Positions 7,554 to 16,301 are shown, counted from the first letter of the stretch. The stretch is DNA of 18,712 nucleotides from an uncultured Thermomicrobiales bacterium (GCA_902806355.1 CADCWI010000096.1:1-18712), one strand, 5' to 3'. Notes: generated from the letters alone by a model not told the origin. Made by a program: numbers and translations.

Positions 7554-8539
7554 TCCAGCGAATCCGGGGACGAGCCCGGCTGACCCAAGCTATGGAGCCG
7601 ACCGACCGAGATGGCAAGGTCGAGAAGCGGACGCCTCTCTTCACTGAGGACCTGTTGACGCGGTTCCGGCATCTCGTGCTCCATGCGAAGCAACCGCCAT
7701 CGTCCGGACTGTCCGGGGAGCACCGCTCGCGTCGCAAGGGCCTCTCGCCGGAGTTCTCCGACTTCAAGTCGTACGTGCCTGGCGATGATTACCGCCGCAT
7801 CGACTGGAGTGCGTACGCCCGCCTGGATGATCTCTTCATCCGCGAGAGCGAGACGACGACCGAATTTGATGTCCATGTCCTGATCGACCTGAGCCGGTCG
7901 ATGGATTGGACGAGCTCGGATGCCCTACCGACGAAGCTGCGACATGGGTTGCGGCTGGCCGGGGCGATCGGATACGTCGCGCTCTGGCATTTCGATCGAA
8001 TGTCTTTGACACCCGTCGCCTCCTCTGCGTCTCACCGGTTCGGGCCGGTCCAGGGGCGACGCAGCGTGTTGGCGTTGTTACGTTACCTGGAGCGCTTGAC
8101 ACCGGGGCCAGAGTCCGATCTCGTCAGCGCGATCAATCGGTACGTCTTCATGCGAAAGCGGCCCGGATCCCTGTTCGTGATCTCAGATTTTCTGTCGGAC
8201 GACATGGCGGCGCTGGAGACCGCTGCACACGGGGCGGCGACCCGGGGCTGGGACACCGTGCTCCTGCACATCCAGGATCCCGCTGAGCGTGACCCTTCGG
8301 TCCTGCTTTCCGACGCGGAAACGAGCCAGGGCGCCGATGTCGAGCTTGGGGACCGGATGCTGCTTCGCGGTGACACCCGGAACCTGGAGCATTATCGTGT
8401 GGAACGTGCAGCGTGGATCGAAGACCTGCAGCGGCTGGGCGGGGGACTACGTGTGACGTACGTGCCGGTATCGACCGCGGAACCCGTCGAGCAGATCATG
8501 ACTGGACTGATGGTCGATTTCGGGCTGGTGACGCGATGA
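7550..8539 (+). CDS. DUF58 domain protein (vWA-cluster type)
   Basis: This 329-residue soluble protein has the DUF58 signature: GEHRSRRKGLSPEF (56-69), then YVPGDDYRRIDW (75-86), YARLDDLFIRESE and VHVLIDLSRSMDW (108-120). DUF58 proteins are constant members of MoxR/Bat clusters and have a degenerate vWA-like fold; DLSRS (113-117) is the equivalent of the MIDAS DxSxS. This is the short form without N-terminal TMs, so it is probably cytoplasmic and meets the membrane proteins of the operon from inside. The ATG overlaps the stop of the upstream gene as ATGA, implying translational coupling. The Shine-Dalgarno is weak, which fits coupling. An ATG at 7592 is a poorer alternative. The molecular role of DUF58 is not established. 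Confidence 0.92.
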   Translation: MIQRIRGRARLTQAMEPTDRDGKVEKRTPLFTEDLLTRFRHLVLHAKQPPSSGLSGEHRSRRKGLSPEFSDFKSYVPGDDYRRIDWSAYARLDDLFIRESETTTEFDVHVLIDLSRSMDWTSSDALPTKLRHGLRLAGAIGYVALWHFDRMSLTPVASSASHRFGPVQGRRSVLALLRYLERLTPGPESDLVSAINRYVFMRKRPGSLFVISDFLSDDMAALETAAHGAATRGWDTVLLHIQDPAERDPSVLLSDAETSQGADVELGDRMLLRGDTRNLEHYRVERAAWIEDLQRLGGGLRVTYVPVSTAEPVEQIMTGLMVDFGLVTR

Positions 8540-10548
8540 ACGGTGGACTCGCGCTGCTCGCGCCGCTTGGATTGCTCGGCCTGATGTCTGTACTCATTAT
8601 CCTTGTGCTCCACATGCGGCGTCGCACCCCGCAGGCGATTACCCTACCCTCACTGCGCTTCTGGCGCCCAGCTGAAGAGGACCATGCCGATCGGAATCGG
8701 TTGCGCCGGCCACCCGTGAGCCTCCCCCTGATCCTGCAGCTTCTCGCGGCGGCGCTGATCGCCCTTGGATTGGCGCGGCCGGTGGTCGATGGAGTACTGA
8801 GCGGTGTCGCACAGCGGACGGAGCCACAGCACCTGATTGTGGTGCTCGATGGCTCCACCAGCATGAATGCAGTTTCATCGGAGGGCGACAGTCGTTCCCG
8901 CTGGGATCTGGCACGGGTCGAGGCAATCGACCTGCTCGGAGAGTGGCAGGAAGGGGATGTCGCGACGGTCGTGATCTCGGCCGGACGGCTGGACACCTTC
9001 TCGGCGTCGACACAGGTTCAGGTCGATGCCGCGCTCGATCGCCTTGAGGCAGCGACCGTCCCTGGGGGGCAGATGGACCTCAACGGCACGCTTGAGCTCA
9101 CGCGCAGCCTGCTCCTTCCGAACCGGTCAAACCGGGTCGTACTGTTGACGGATGGTGCGGTGCGGGTCGATCCGGCGATCGCCGCCAGTGTCGCCGCTCC
9201 CATCGAGCTCCGGACGGTTGGAGCGACGGGAGAAGCTTTGCCGAACTACGCGATCACGCAGGTCGGCGCGAGGCCGGTTTCGGCCCGGAGCGACCAGTTC
9301 CGGCTGTCGATGACGGTTTCATCATTCGACACCGAGGCGGCGCGAATCCCCTATCGGGTCCTTGCCGATGGAGTCGAGATCGTGGCGAACGAGCTGGAGC
9401 TGGCTGGTGGGCAGTCCCGCACGGTCGACGTCAACCTTCCACCGGCGGCCAGTGACGCGCAGGTCTCGATCCAGGTCCGCGACGGAATGGAGGTCGACAA
9501 CCGGGGGACGGTCCTTCTCGACGAAGCCGGATTGTCGGCCGTCAACATCCTCCTGCTTTCGGATGCGCCAGGACCGCTCGAGCGGGCACTCTCGGTCATC
9601 CCAGGCGCAAGCGTCGATGTCTGGGAAACGGCGACCCCAGGGATCAAGGCACTCGCAGCCCCATACGACCTCGTGGTATTTGAGGGAACGACGCCGGAGA
9701 CATCGGATGTTCCGGACACCCCGATGGTGTTCGTGCGGCCGCAGGCGATGGAGGGCGCCTTTGCCCTCGACGGCGTGATGGGTGGTCCACGGATCGAGCA
9801 GGTGGTGATCGGTGACCCGATGCTCGAAGGTGTGGACCTGGCCGGGGTGACCTTTGCCGAAACGCCGGTCTACAGTCTGCCGGAAGGCAGCCAGACGCTG
9901 GTTCAGGGAAGCGCCAGTGGGACGAGCGGGCCTCTCATGTGGAGAGGAACGCTGTCCGGGCAACCGTATGTCGGTCTTGCATTCGATATCGCCTCGTCCA
10001 ACATCAGCCAGCGGGTCACTTTTCCGGTGCTTGTCGCGCGGATCGTGGGAGGGCTGACGGAAGATCCATTGCCGGACGCTGTCACGATCGGTGAACCGCT
10101 GGTGTACCGACCGGGAACGGCCACCGCGGTCGTGGAGTTCACGACCCCCGCTGGCACCATGACACGGCTTCCCCATGCGCCTGCCACGAACGGCACGTCG
10201 ACCCAGATCACATTCGACGCGACCGGGCAGCCGGGCACGTACCAGGTCCGGGAGCTTCGTGTGGACGGTGGGGTCGCTGCCGAGGGCACGTTCGTGGTCA
10301 ATGCCGGGCATCCGGCCGAGTCCGATGTGCGGCCGCGTCCCGGCCTGGACGAGGCATTGGTCGGCGGCAATCCTCGCGGTATATCGCAGAGTGCTGCCAC
10401 GAGCGCGGCCGACCTTTGGCCGTTCCTCGCGGCGGCGGGGACATTGCTGATCCTGGCGGAGTGGCTGGCCTGGGTCCGGAACGTCCCGCGAGGACGCTTC
10501 GCCGTGCGGCGCTCGACCGATCATCCGCCGGCGAGGATGCGCTCATGA
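8536..10548 (+). CDS. BatA-like membrane protein with one vWA domain
   Basis: The ATG at 8536 overlaps the DUF58 stop as ATGA; the frame extends upstream into the DUF58 gene, but this start puts a BatA-type N-terminus first. The 670-residue protein has TM1 (about 7-26), a basic loop containing LPSLRFW, TM2 (about 62-81), then a vWA domain from about 98 to 230. Its MIDAS is complete: DGSTS (105-109), a Thr in LNGTLEL, and Asp in LLTDG. Beta-rich, Ig-like segments follow (about 235-600), and a C-terminal TM (about 627-647) ends in a basic cytoplasmic tail. In the Bat/Aerotolerance family the vWA domain binds partners through a divalent metal. With this topology, vWA and beta domains lie on the outer face. 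It was probably duplicated from, or co-evolved with, the next gene, which has a similar layout. The exact substrate is unknown. Confidence 0.85.
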   Translation: MNGGLALLAPLGLLGLMSVLIILVLHMRRRTPQAITLPSLRFWRPAEEDHADRNRLRRPPVSLPLILQLLAAALIALGLARPVVDGVLSGVAQRTEPQHLIVVLDGSTSMNAVSSEGDSRSRWDLARVEAIDLLGEWQEGDVATVVISAGRLDTFSASTQVQVDAALDRLEAATVPGGQMDLNGTLELTRSLLLPNRSNRVVLLTDGAVRVDPAIAASVAAPIELRTVGATGEALPNYAITQVGARPVSARSDQFRLSMTVSSFDTEAARIPYRVLADGVEIVANELELAGGQSRTVDVNLPPAASDAQVSIQVRDGMEVDNRGTVLLDEAGLSAVNILLLSDAPGPLERALSVIPGASVDVWETATPGIKALAAPYDLVVFEGTTPETSDVPDTPMVFVRPQAMEGAFALDGVMGGPRIEQVVIGDPMLEGVDLAGVTFAETPVYSLPEGSQTLVQGSASGTSGPLMWRGTLSGQPYVGLAFDIASSNISQRVTFPVLVARIVGGLTEDPLPDAVTIGEPLVYRPGTATAVVEFTTPAGTMTRLPHAPATNGTSTQITFDATGQPGTYQVRELRVDGGVAAEGTFVVNAGHPAESDVRPRPGLDEALVGGNPRGISQSAATSAADLWPFLAAAGTLLILAEWLAWVRNVPRGRFAVRRSTDHPPARMRS

Positions 10549-13178
10549 ACGTACCGTCATTCCTTTTCGCGCATTCGTGGATTCTCTGGTTGATCCCCGG
10601 TGTGGTGATCCTCGTGATGATCACCGCCAGCTGGGGTGGCGTCTCGCGGGCGCCGGCGATTCTGCGGGCGCTCGTGCTCGCCCTGCTGTTGACCAGCCTG
10701 GCCGGACCGATGATCTCGCAGGGCGCGAGTGAGGTCACGACCGTTTTTGTCGTCGACCGCTCGACGAGCATCCAGGACGGGTCCGCCGATGCCGCGCAGG
10801 CATGGGTGAATGAGGCACTGGCCAATGCCGATGTCGATGACTCAGCGGCGATTATCACGTTCGGTGACGAACCTGATCTCACCGTGGCCCCGCAATCCGC
10901 GTCCACCATCGCGGACAGTTGGGCGGACCAGACGCCGGATGACGGCTACGGTGAGGTTACTGATCTCTCTTCGGCACTGACCTTGGCGCGGTCGATACCG
11001 GTTGGCGAGCAGCGGCGGATCGTGGTGATGTCCGACGGAGCCGAGAACGTCGGACATGCCGTTGAGCAGGCAGATCAGGCCGCACTGGACGGAGTGCCCA
11101 TCGATGTCGTGTCCCTGGCGGGTGTCGATCCGGCGGATGTCCGGATCGATCAGCTCTCCGGTCCGTCGACGCTGTGGCTCGGCGATGACCTGTCGCTCGT
11201 GACCAGTATTGGCGCCGGCGGAGGCGGTACGGGGACGGTCGAGCTGGTCATCGACGGAGCCGTCGTCTCCTCGCAGCCCGTGACGCTTAACCCCGGGCAA
11301 ACCGTCCTTTCCTTGTCGGCGCCGGATCTGGCCGCAGGTTTTCACGCGGTGGCAGTGCGGGTGTCCGCCGCCAATGGGCTGGACCGGGTGATCGAGAACA
11401 ACGAGGCGTACCTCGGTGTGGTGGTGCGGGAGCAGCCGGCGGCTCTGCTGGTCGCTCCCGTGGGGTCCGATCCCGCCCGTCTCCAGCAGGCGCTGAGCGC
11501 GCAGGGTGCGGACGTCACCGTCGTGACGCCGGATGCCGTGCCAGCGCGCTCGTCCGAGCTCGAGCGGTACGATGCGGTGCTTCTGGACAATGTTTCTGCC
11601 TGGGATCTCAGCCGTGAGCAACAACGCACGCTCGTGGCGCACACTCGCAATGGGCATGGACTGATCGTGGTCGGGGGATCGGCCAGTTTCGGGCCTGGTT
11701 CATATGCTGGAACGGAGCTGGAGGCCGCGCTGCCGGTGACGGTCAAGGTGGTTGATGGTCAGCAGCGCCCGTCGGTCGCCGTGCTGATCGTCATGGACAA
11801 GTCCGGTTCCATGAGCTATGACCCCAAGAATGGATCGACGTCCAAGATCGATCTCGCGAAAACGGGTGTCGTGACCGCGTCAAGTGCACTGGCGCAGGGT
11901 GATCAACTTGGCGTGATTGCTTTCAACGACGAGCCAATGTGGGCAATGCCGATGACGACGCTGACCGGCCAGGGTGATCAGGCACGCGTCGAGCAGGCAA
12001 TCGCGCCACTTACCTCGGACGGTGGAACAGAGCTCTACCCTGCCCTGCAGGTGGGATACGATTCGCTGCGGAACGTGAAGGCGGACGTTCGCCACATCAT
12101 CCTGATGTCCGATGGCAAATCGCGCGGTGGTACCCGAGAGACATACGCTCAACTGGTCAATGACATCGGGAATGACGACATCTCCCTCTCGACCGTGGCG
12201 CTGGGATCAGACGCCGATCTCGAGTTGCTGGAATACCTTTCGGTCGAGGGGGACGGCCGGTATCGCGTAGCCAACACGCCGGAGGAGATCCCGACGATCA
12301 CGTTCGAAGAGGCGCAGAGTGCTGGGAGCCAATCGGTGCTGCGAGGCGCGTTCACACCCGTCCAGCTTCTGCCGAGCACGATCCTGAACGACATCGACAC
12401 CGCTTCGATGCCGGCAATTCAGGGGTATAACTTCGCGGATAGTCGCTCCGGAGCGCAGTCGGTCCTGACCAGCGATCGCGGTGATCCACTCCTGACGAAA
12501 TGGCAGTTCGGGTTGGGCCGGGTCGTCGCCTGGACCGCCGACGACGGAAGCGATTTCGCTTCTGGCTGGGATGGGTGGGGAGAATATGATGAGTTCTGGG
12601 GCAACACGTTGCGGTGGACGCTCCCCGATCCGGCGAACCAGGCCGTCGTTGCCGAGATGTCACGTGGGGGTCGGCAGGGGAACGTATTGCTCGATACTCA
12701 GACGGCCGATGGCAATGCATTGAGCATGACCGGTGCGAGCGTCGACATCACCGATCCATCGGGCGATACGCGGACGCTCGAGCCGGTTGAAGTTGGGCCG
12801 GGTCTCTCACGTGCGACTTTCGACGACCCGATGGCCGGTGCCTACCGGGTCGCGGTGCGGGGAGGTGAGCTCGGTGATGCCACGGTCACCTTGGGCGGAG
12901 CGATCCCGACATCACCCGAGTGGTTGCCCCAGGCTAACGCGGGTGAATTGCTGGGCCAGCTTGCGCAGCGCACCGGCGGCAAGCTGCGTTCCCTGGATGA
13001 GCCTCCCACACCTGATCTGTTCGACGCGCTTTCGGCGGATCTGCGCGGACCTGGGTCGGTGGAGCCGGTCTGGCAGTATCCACTCGGCCTGGGGTTGTCG
13101 ATGTTCGTCGTCGAGATTGCACTCAGGATGACCGGCGGATTCGATGGCAACCGCTTCAAGAACCGCGAGCGGGCTTGA
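10545..13178 (+). CDS. Membrane protein with two vWA domains flanking a GATase1-like segment
   Basis: The ATG at 10545 overlaps the previous stop as ATGA and has a Shine-Dalgarno GAGGA (10533-10537) at 7-base spacing. The 877-residue protein has two N-terminal TMs (about 8-28, 38-58). A first vWA domain has DRSTS (71-75), VTDLSSAL and VMSDGAENVG. A beta-sandwich segment is next, then a class I glutamine-amidotransferase-like fold (about 295-405) with VVGGSASFGPGSYAG. The second vWA domain has MDKSGSM (D418), DGGTELYPAL and LMSDGKS. A beta-rich region and a C-terminal TM (about 845-865) finish it. Both MIDAS sites look complete. In the GATase-like part I see no nucleophilic Cys, so it is probably structural, as in the DUF1355-type proteins of vWA clusters. 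As the last gene it ends the operon; 202 bases separate it from corA. Confidence 0.87.
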   Translation: MNVPSFLFAHSWILWLIPGVVILVMITASWGGVSRAPAILRALVLALLLTSLAGPMISQGASEVTTVFVVDRSTSIQDGSADAAQAWVNEALANADVDDSAAIITFGDEPDLTVAPQSASTIADSWADQTPDDGYGEVTDLSSALTLARSIPVGEQRRIVVMSDGAENVGHAVEQADQAALDGVPIDVVSLAGVDPADVRIDQLSGPSTLWLGDDLSLVTSIGAGGGGTGTVELVIDGAVVSSQPVTLNPGQTVLSLSAPDLAAGFHAVAVRVSAANGLDRVIENNEAYLGVVVREQPAALLVAPVGSDPARLQQALSAQGADVTVVTPDAVPARSSELERYDAVLLDNVSAWDLSREQQRTLVAHTRNGHGLIVVGGSASFGPGSYAGTELEAALPVTVKVVDGQQRPSVAVLIVMDKSGSMSYDPKNGSTSKIDLAKTGVVTASSALAQGDQLGVIAFNDEPMWAMPMTTLTGQGDQARVEQAIAPLTSDGGTELYPALQVGYDSLRNVKADVRHIILMSDGKSRGGTRETYAQLVNDIGNDDISLSTVALGSDADLELLEYLSVEGDGRYRVANTPEEIPTITFEEAQSAGSQSVLRGAFTPVQLLPSTILNDIDTASMPAIQGYNFADSRSGAQSVLTSDRGDPLLTKWQFGLGRVVAWTADDGSDFASGWDGWGEYDEFWGNTLRWTLPDPANQAVVAEMSRGGRQGNVLLDTQTADGNALSMTGASVDITDPSGDTRTLEPVEVGPGLSRATFDDPMAGAYRVAVRGGELGDATVTLGGAIPTSPEWLPQANAGELLGQLAQRTGGKLRSLDEPPTPDLFDALSADLRGPGSVEPVWQYPLGLGLSMFVVEIALRMTGGFDGNRFKNRERA

Positions 13179-13224
13179 CGGGTCTTACACGCCAGTCCAG
13201 ACGTCTCAAGCACCGAATTGGATA

Positions 13225-13241
13225 GAACACGTGGAGTGTTC
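13225..13241 (+). terminator. Small hairpin after the vWA operon
   Basis: GAACAC (13225-13230) and GTGTTC (13236-13241) form a perfect 6-bp stem with a 5-base loop, 46 bases after the operon stop. It is not followed by a T run, only CCC. It may be a weak terminator or part of the corA leader. I see nothing else definite in the 202 bases between the genes. Confidence 0.25.
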
Positions 13242-13380
13242 CCAGTCCATGCAGTGTGGTCCGAGTGGGTGCCTGGTCCCTTTGCGAGTGAAAACGCTCC
13301 TGGAGGATAGCAGGCGCGGTCGGCCTTGATGAGTTTCCGGAAGGGCGAGTGTTCACCCACATTGCGTACGAGAGGTTCGT

Positions 13381-14355
13381 GTGGCAACGATCAAGCTCTG
13401 TCTGGGGAGTGATAGCTCCACATTGGACCCGACTTTCGATGACGTGACACCAGAGCTCATCGAGTCCTCCTCACTCATCTGGATCGATCTGGATCGATCT
13501 GAGCGCGAAGCGATGGATCGATGTGCCATGCTGTTCCAGCTGCACCCTTTGGCAGTCGAGAGTGCGTTGCTCAGCGAGGAACGGGCACAGATTAGCGTCT
13601 ACGACGAGTTGCTCTTTCTCGAGTTTTACGGACTCCGGTCGACCGACGGCCCATCCCATGTTGATCTCAACGAAATCGGCATATTCGTCGGAGAAACGTT
13701 CGTCATCACTGTCCGAAGCAGCGACCTGCCAGCGATCGACCATATCGGCGACCGCTGGCAACCCGGCGGTCATCGCAAACTGCAGCACCCGTCAGCGTCG
13801 CTCCTCCTCTACACACTCCTAGATGAACTCGTCGACGACTACTTTCCTGTTGTGGACGCGTTCGGGGAGCATGTCGAGGACCTCGAGGACCGGTTGATGA
13901 ACGACCGAGTCGAGCAGCCGCTCCACGAGATCCAATCCTTGCGAAAGCAGCTTTTCATGTTCCGACGAGCGATTGGACCGCAACGTGAGGTTCTCAACAC
14001 GCTGGTTCGCCGGGATGTACCCATTATCGATGAAGACATCGTCGTATATATCGCCGATGTTCAGGACCACCTGCTGCGGGTGCTGGACTGGCTCGATGCC
14101 TATCGCGACCTGATGACCACGTTGTTCGAGGTTCAGCTCGGACTGCAATCGCAACGGCTCGATCTGATCGTGCGCAAGTTGACGGCATCCTCGATCATTT
14201 TGATGGCGGCCAACCTGATCGCCGCAATCTACGGCATGAACTTCGATCACATGCCGGAACTCCATTGGACGTTGGGATACCCGCTAGCACTCTTCCTGAT
14301 GCTGGGATCTGGTGTGATACTCTTTCTGTTCTTCCAGAAGCGCGACTGGTTCTGA
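13381..14355 (+). CDS. corA: CorA family Mg2+/Co2+ channel
   Basis: CorA channels are membrane pentamers that let Mg2+ (and Co2+) into the cell. This 324-residue protein is of normal length. It has a cytoplasmic alpha/beta N-terminal domain (about 1-150), long helices (about 155-260, including the stretch around VQDHLLRVLDWLDAYRDLM) that form the funnel, TM1 (about 265-284) ending in YGMNF with the selectivity triplet GMN at 285-287, then MPEL and TM2 (about 297-317) with a basic KRDWF tail. The GMN and MPEL motifs make the family certain. The start is a GTG with AGAGG 5 bases upstream. It has its own 202-base upstream gap, so it may not belong to the vWA operon, although vWA MIDAS sites need divalent metal. 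I see no M-box type leader. Confidence 0.95.
   Translation: MATIKLCLGSDSSTLDPTFDDVTPELIESSSLIWIDLDRSEREAMDRCAMLFQLHPLAVESALLSEERAQISVYDELLFLEFYGLRSTDGPSHVDLNEIGIFVGETFVITVRSSDLPAIDHIGDRWQPGGHRKLQHPSASLLLYTLLDELVDDYFPVVDAFGEHVEDLEDRLMNDRVEQPLHEIQSLRKQLFMFRRAIGPQREVLNTLVRRDVPIIDEDIVVYIADVQDHLLRVLDWLDAYRDLMTTLFEVQLGLQSQRLDLIVRKLTASSIILMAANLIAAIYGMNFDHMPELHWTLGYPLALFLMLGSGVILFLFFQKRDWF
13481..13500 (+). repeat. Perfect tandem duplication of GGATCGATCT within corA
   Basis: GGATCGATCT occurs twice in a row (13481-13490, 13491-13500) within the coding region of WIDLDRS. The frame is kept but the two copies are read in different phases. It is probably a chance or slippage product, and a possible site of length variation. 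Confidence 0.6.
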
Positions 14356-14461
14356 GCACGGCGAGCGAATCGGATAGATGTCGGAGTGGCTGGTACCAGC
14401 TTTGGAGAGACTTCGAGCGATCGGGGCCGTCAGTACGCTGCCCTGCGTTGAGTGACATCCT

Positions 14462-14482
14462 GAGCGATGCGCCGCATCGCTC
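14462..14482. terminator. Strong bidirectional hairpin between convergent genes
   Basis: GAGCGATGCG (14462-14471) and CGCATCGCTC (14473-14482) are perfect inverted repeats around one base, giving a realistic 8-bp GC-rich stem with a CGCCG loop. It is 106 bases past the corA stop and on the 3' side of the hydrolase, so it could stop transcription from both sides. There is no T run, which lowers confidence in intrinsic termination. Confidence 0.45.
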
Positions 14483-14569
14483 CGGGGCCGCTTCATGGCT
14501 GGGCCATTGTCTGTAGACCCGGTCCGAGCTGCTGTATCGCCAAACTGTCCTGTCGCCCTGGCTGCATTG

Positions 14570-14586
14570 ATCCGACTACGTCGGAT
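14570..14586. terminator. 7-bp hairpin, 3' of the hydrolase gene
   Basis: ATCCGAC (14570-14576) and GTCGGAT (14580-14586) form a perfect stem with a 3-base loop. In the minus direction it lies 115 bases past the hydrolase stop. No T run is present. Confidence 0.3.
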
Positions 14587-14700
14587 GCGCTTCGCGCGGA
14601 GATCCATCGCTCTGCTCTGGATGGCGACGTGCGAGGATGATGCCGGTTCGTTTCCGGGCCCATGTAGGATCCGCACGACCGGAGGGCCGAATTCCTACCA

Positions 14701-16146
14701 CTACTTCGGTCTTCGCGAGGAGATAACTCGGGCGGATCCACCGAGTTCGTCAAAATCTTCCCGCTCGGGATCGACAAGGTGAGCCGCGCTGTCGTCTTCT
14801 TCGCCGAAGACGTCGTCCTCCAGCGCATCGGTTGCGTCGAGCTGTTCCCGCGCCATGGCAGCAACGGCGACCGGATCGGCTCGTCCGTTCATCTGTAACT
14901 CGATGGCCCGGGCGGCTCCGACAGAGGCGATCCATGTTGCCGCGTCCGACGTCCACCCGCGAAGGTGACCGTAGAGACAATGCCCGCCGTCCGGGTACCA
15001 GCTCAGCGTGCCGAGGGCACCGAGCCGCGCCGCGAGCAGTTGCGATTCCGCGGGCGGGACCACAAGGTCCCGGCCCCCGCCGAAGACCAGCACGGGGCAG
15101 CGAGCCCTGACCGCGTCATCGTGCAGAGAGAGCTCTGCGGCCTGGTCGTTAGGGTCGCGGTTATCGTCACCGAAAACCATTCCGAGCTCGCCGCGCAGGA
15201 GGGGGCTCGCGCGGTGGAGCCATCGTGCGGGGTCGTACGGTGGTGTAACCGCGACGACGGACATGATCCGGCGGTCATAGACAGCGCAGCGCAGCGCCTG
15301 ATTACCCCCGAGGCTGACGCCGGCGACGGATACCTGGGCGAGGTCAATCGTCGGCTCTCCGGCAAACAGGGTGAACACGCCATCGAGAATGTCATTGGCA
15401 TCGGCGGGAGGAACCCGAAGGCTGGTCGCTTCGCCAGTCCCCGGGCTGTCCATGACAAGGACGGCGAGACCGGCCCGCAGGAATTCCGGCGCCCACGAGA
15501 ACGTTTCTTCCTTCGCCGTACTGGTGCCGTTGAGGATCACAACCAACCCGGCGGCCCGGTTCTGCCCGCCCGGAACCAGGAAATACGCTGGCAGCGTCGA
15601 ACTTCGCCATGGCACGTCGACCCTGCGCACCTGCGGATGGACGATCGGTTGCGCTTGCGCGAACAACGTCGCCGCGGCCGCACGGCACAATCGAACCGTC
15701 CGTTGATCGTCCAGGACGAAGATTTGCGCGGCGTGGTAGCAAAGGGCGGACATGCGGCGGGCCTGGGCCGCTTCGAGCGGATTGCGAGACGAAACCTGGC
15801 GCCGGTAATCTCCGAGATAGCGCTGAGCCGTTTCGATCCAGGCGTTTGCCCAGTGATCCGGAGACCGAATCACGCTCAGGGTTTCGACGAGGGTGTCGTC
15901 CGGGATGCCCATCACGAGAAACCGGGAACGCATGCTTTGGGGCAACCCTCGGGCCGAACGGGCTCGAAGGAAGGAGTGTGCGCGCTTGCGATCGAACCGC
16001 CGCACCCAGCGCCAGGCGTCCGGGGAATAGCGCCATTGAGGAATCGACACGCGATCCACCGCGTTCGATGGAGGATTCGCGTCATCCCGACCGCTTCCGC
16101 CCGCGCGCGGTGTTCCGTTCTCGGCGGTCGTACTATCGTCGGTCAT
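14701..16146 (-). CDS. Alpha/beta hydrolase, FrsA/DHPON-hydrolase type
   Basis: This is a 481-residue serine hydrolase. An N-terminal, mostly helical region (about 45-165) precedes the alpha/beta core. ILNGTSTAKEE (204-214) holds the oxyanion/KEE stretch typical of FrsA and 2,6-dihydropseudooxynicotine hydrolase. The nucleophile is S278 in GVSLGG, the acid is probably D360 in FGGGRD, and the histidine H389 in PDGGHCLYGH. The C-terminal 60 residues are acidic and probably flexible. No signal peptide is seen, so it is cytoplasmic. The reaction is probably ester or C-C/amide bond cleavage; the substrate cannot be read from the sequence. I chose the ATG at 16146, preceded by GAGGAG; the frame runs back to a GTG at 16296, but that would read through the inverted repeats. 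It lies 155 bases downstream of the co-oriented macro-domain gene. Confidence 0.85.
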   Translation of the reverse strand: MTDDSTTAENGTPRAGGSGRDDANPPSNAVDRVSIPQWRYSPDAWRWVRRFDRKRAHSFLRARSARGLPQSMRSRFLVMGIPDDTLVETLSVIRSPDHWANAWIETAQRYLGDYRRQVSSRNPLEAAQARRMSALCYHAAQIFVLDDQRTVRLCRAAAATLFAQAQPIVHPQVRRVDVPWRSSTLPAYFLVPGGQNRAAGLVVILNGTSTAKEETFSWAPEFLRAGLAVLVMDSPGTGEATSLRVPPADANDILDGVFTLFAGEPTIDLAQVSVAGVSLGGNQALRCAVYDRRIMSVVAVTPPYDPARWLHRASPLLRGELGMVFGDDNRDPNDQAAELSLHDDAVRARCPVLVFGGGRDLVVPPAESQLLAARLGALGTLSWYPDGGHCLYGHLRGWTSDAATWIASVGAARAIELQMNGRADPVAVAAMAREQLDATDALEDDVFGEEDDSAAHLVDPEREDFDELGGSARVISSRRPK

Positions 16147-16200
16147 GAGCTCCTCGGACAGGGTGCAGCGTCGTATGGTTACGATGCGCTGGATTACCGG

Positions 16201-16266
16201 TCTCCAGCGGCTTGTAGAGAGGTAGACCGCTATTTCTTGAGAAATGCCGCTGGAGACAGCATTTCT
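16201..16266 (-). promoter_or_regulatory. Nested inverted repeats with three ATTTCT half-sites upstream of the hydrolase
   Basis: Three symmetrical pairings overlap in 66 bases: TCTCCAGCGG/CCGCTGGAGA (16201-16210 with 16247-16256), AGAAATGC/GCATTTCT (16240-16247 with 16259-16266), and the palindrome ATTTCT-TG-AGAAAT (16232-16245). The half-site ATTTCT thus occurs three times (16232-16237; 16240-16245 inverted; 16261-16266). The region ends 55 bases upstream of the hydrolase ATG. It could be an operator for a dimeric regulator, or a leader with mutually exclusive hairpins, since the first two pairings share base 16247 and interlock. No regulator gene is adjacent. Confidence 0.5.
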
Positions 16267-16301
16267 AAGAACGAGCGGTGCCACCTTCAGTGACACAAGC
16301 T

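Larger units (their letters stand above)
14356..14700. other. Convergent intergenic region between corA and hydrolase
   Basis: These 345 bases are rich in inverted repeats: the palindrome GCTGGTACCAGC (14389-14400) just after corA, a 10-bp hairpin (14462-14482), a 7-bp hairpin (14570-14586), and GTAGGA/TCCTAC (14664-14669 with 14693-14698) beside the hydrolase stop. Open frames here have no credible start or recognisable product. I read it as a terminator region for the two converging genes. Confidence 0.5.

Noticed and set aside
13481..13500. Tandem 10-base repeat in corA as a phase-variation switch
   Set aside because: There are only two copies and no homopolymer or promoter context; most likely chance.
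14965..16293. Long plus-strand frame of about 440 residues opposite the hydrolase
   Set aside because: The minus frame carries a complete catalytic triad and the KEE motif; the plus frame is Arg-rich with no motif and no good start site.
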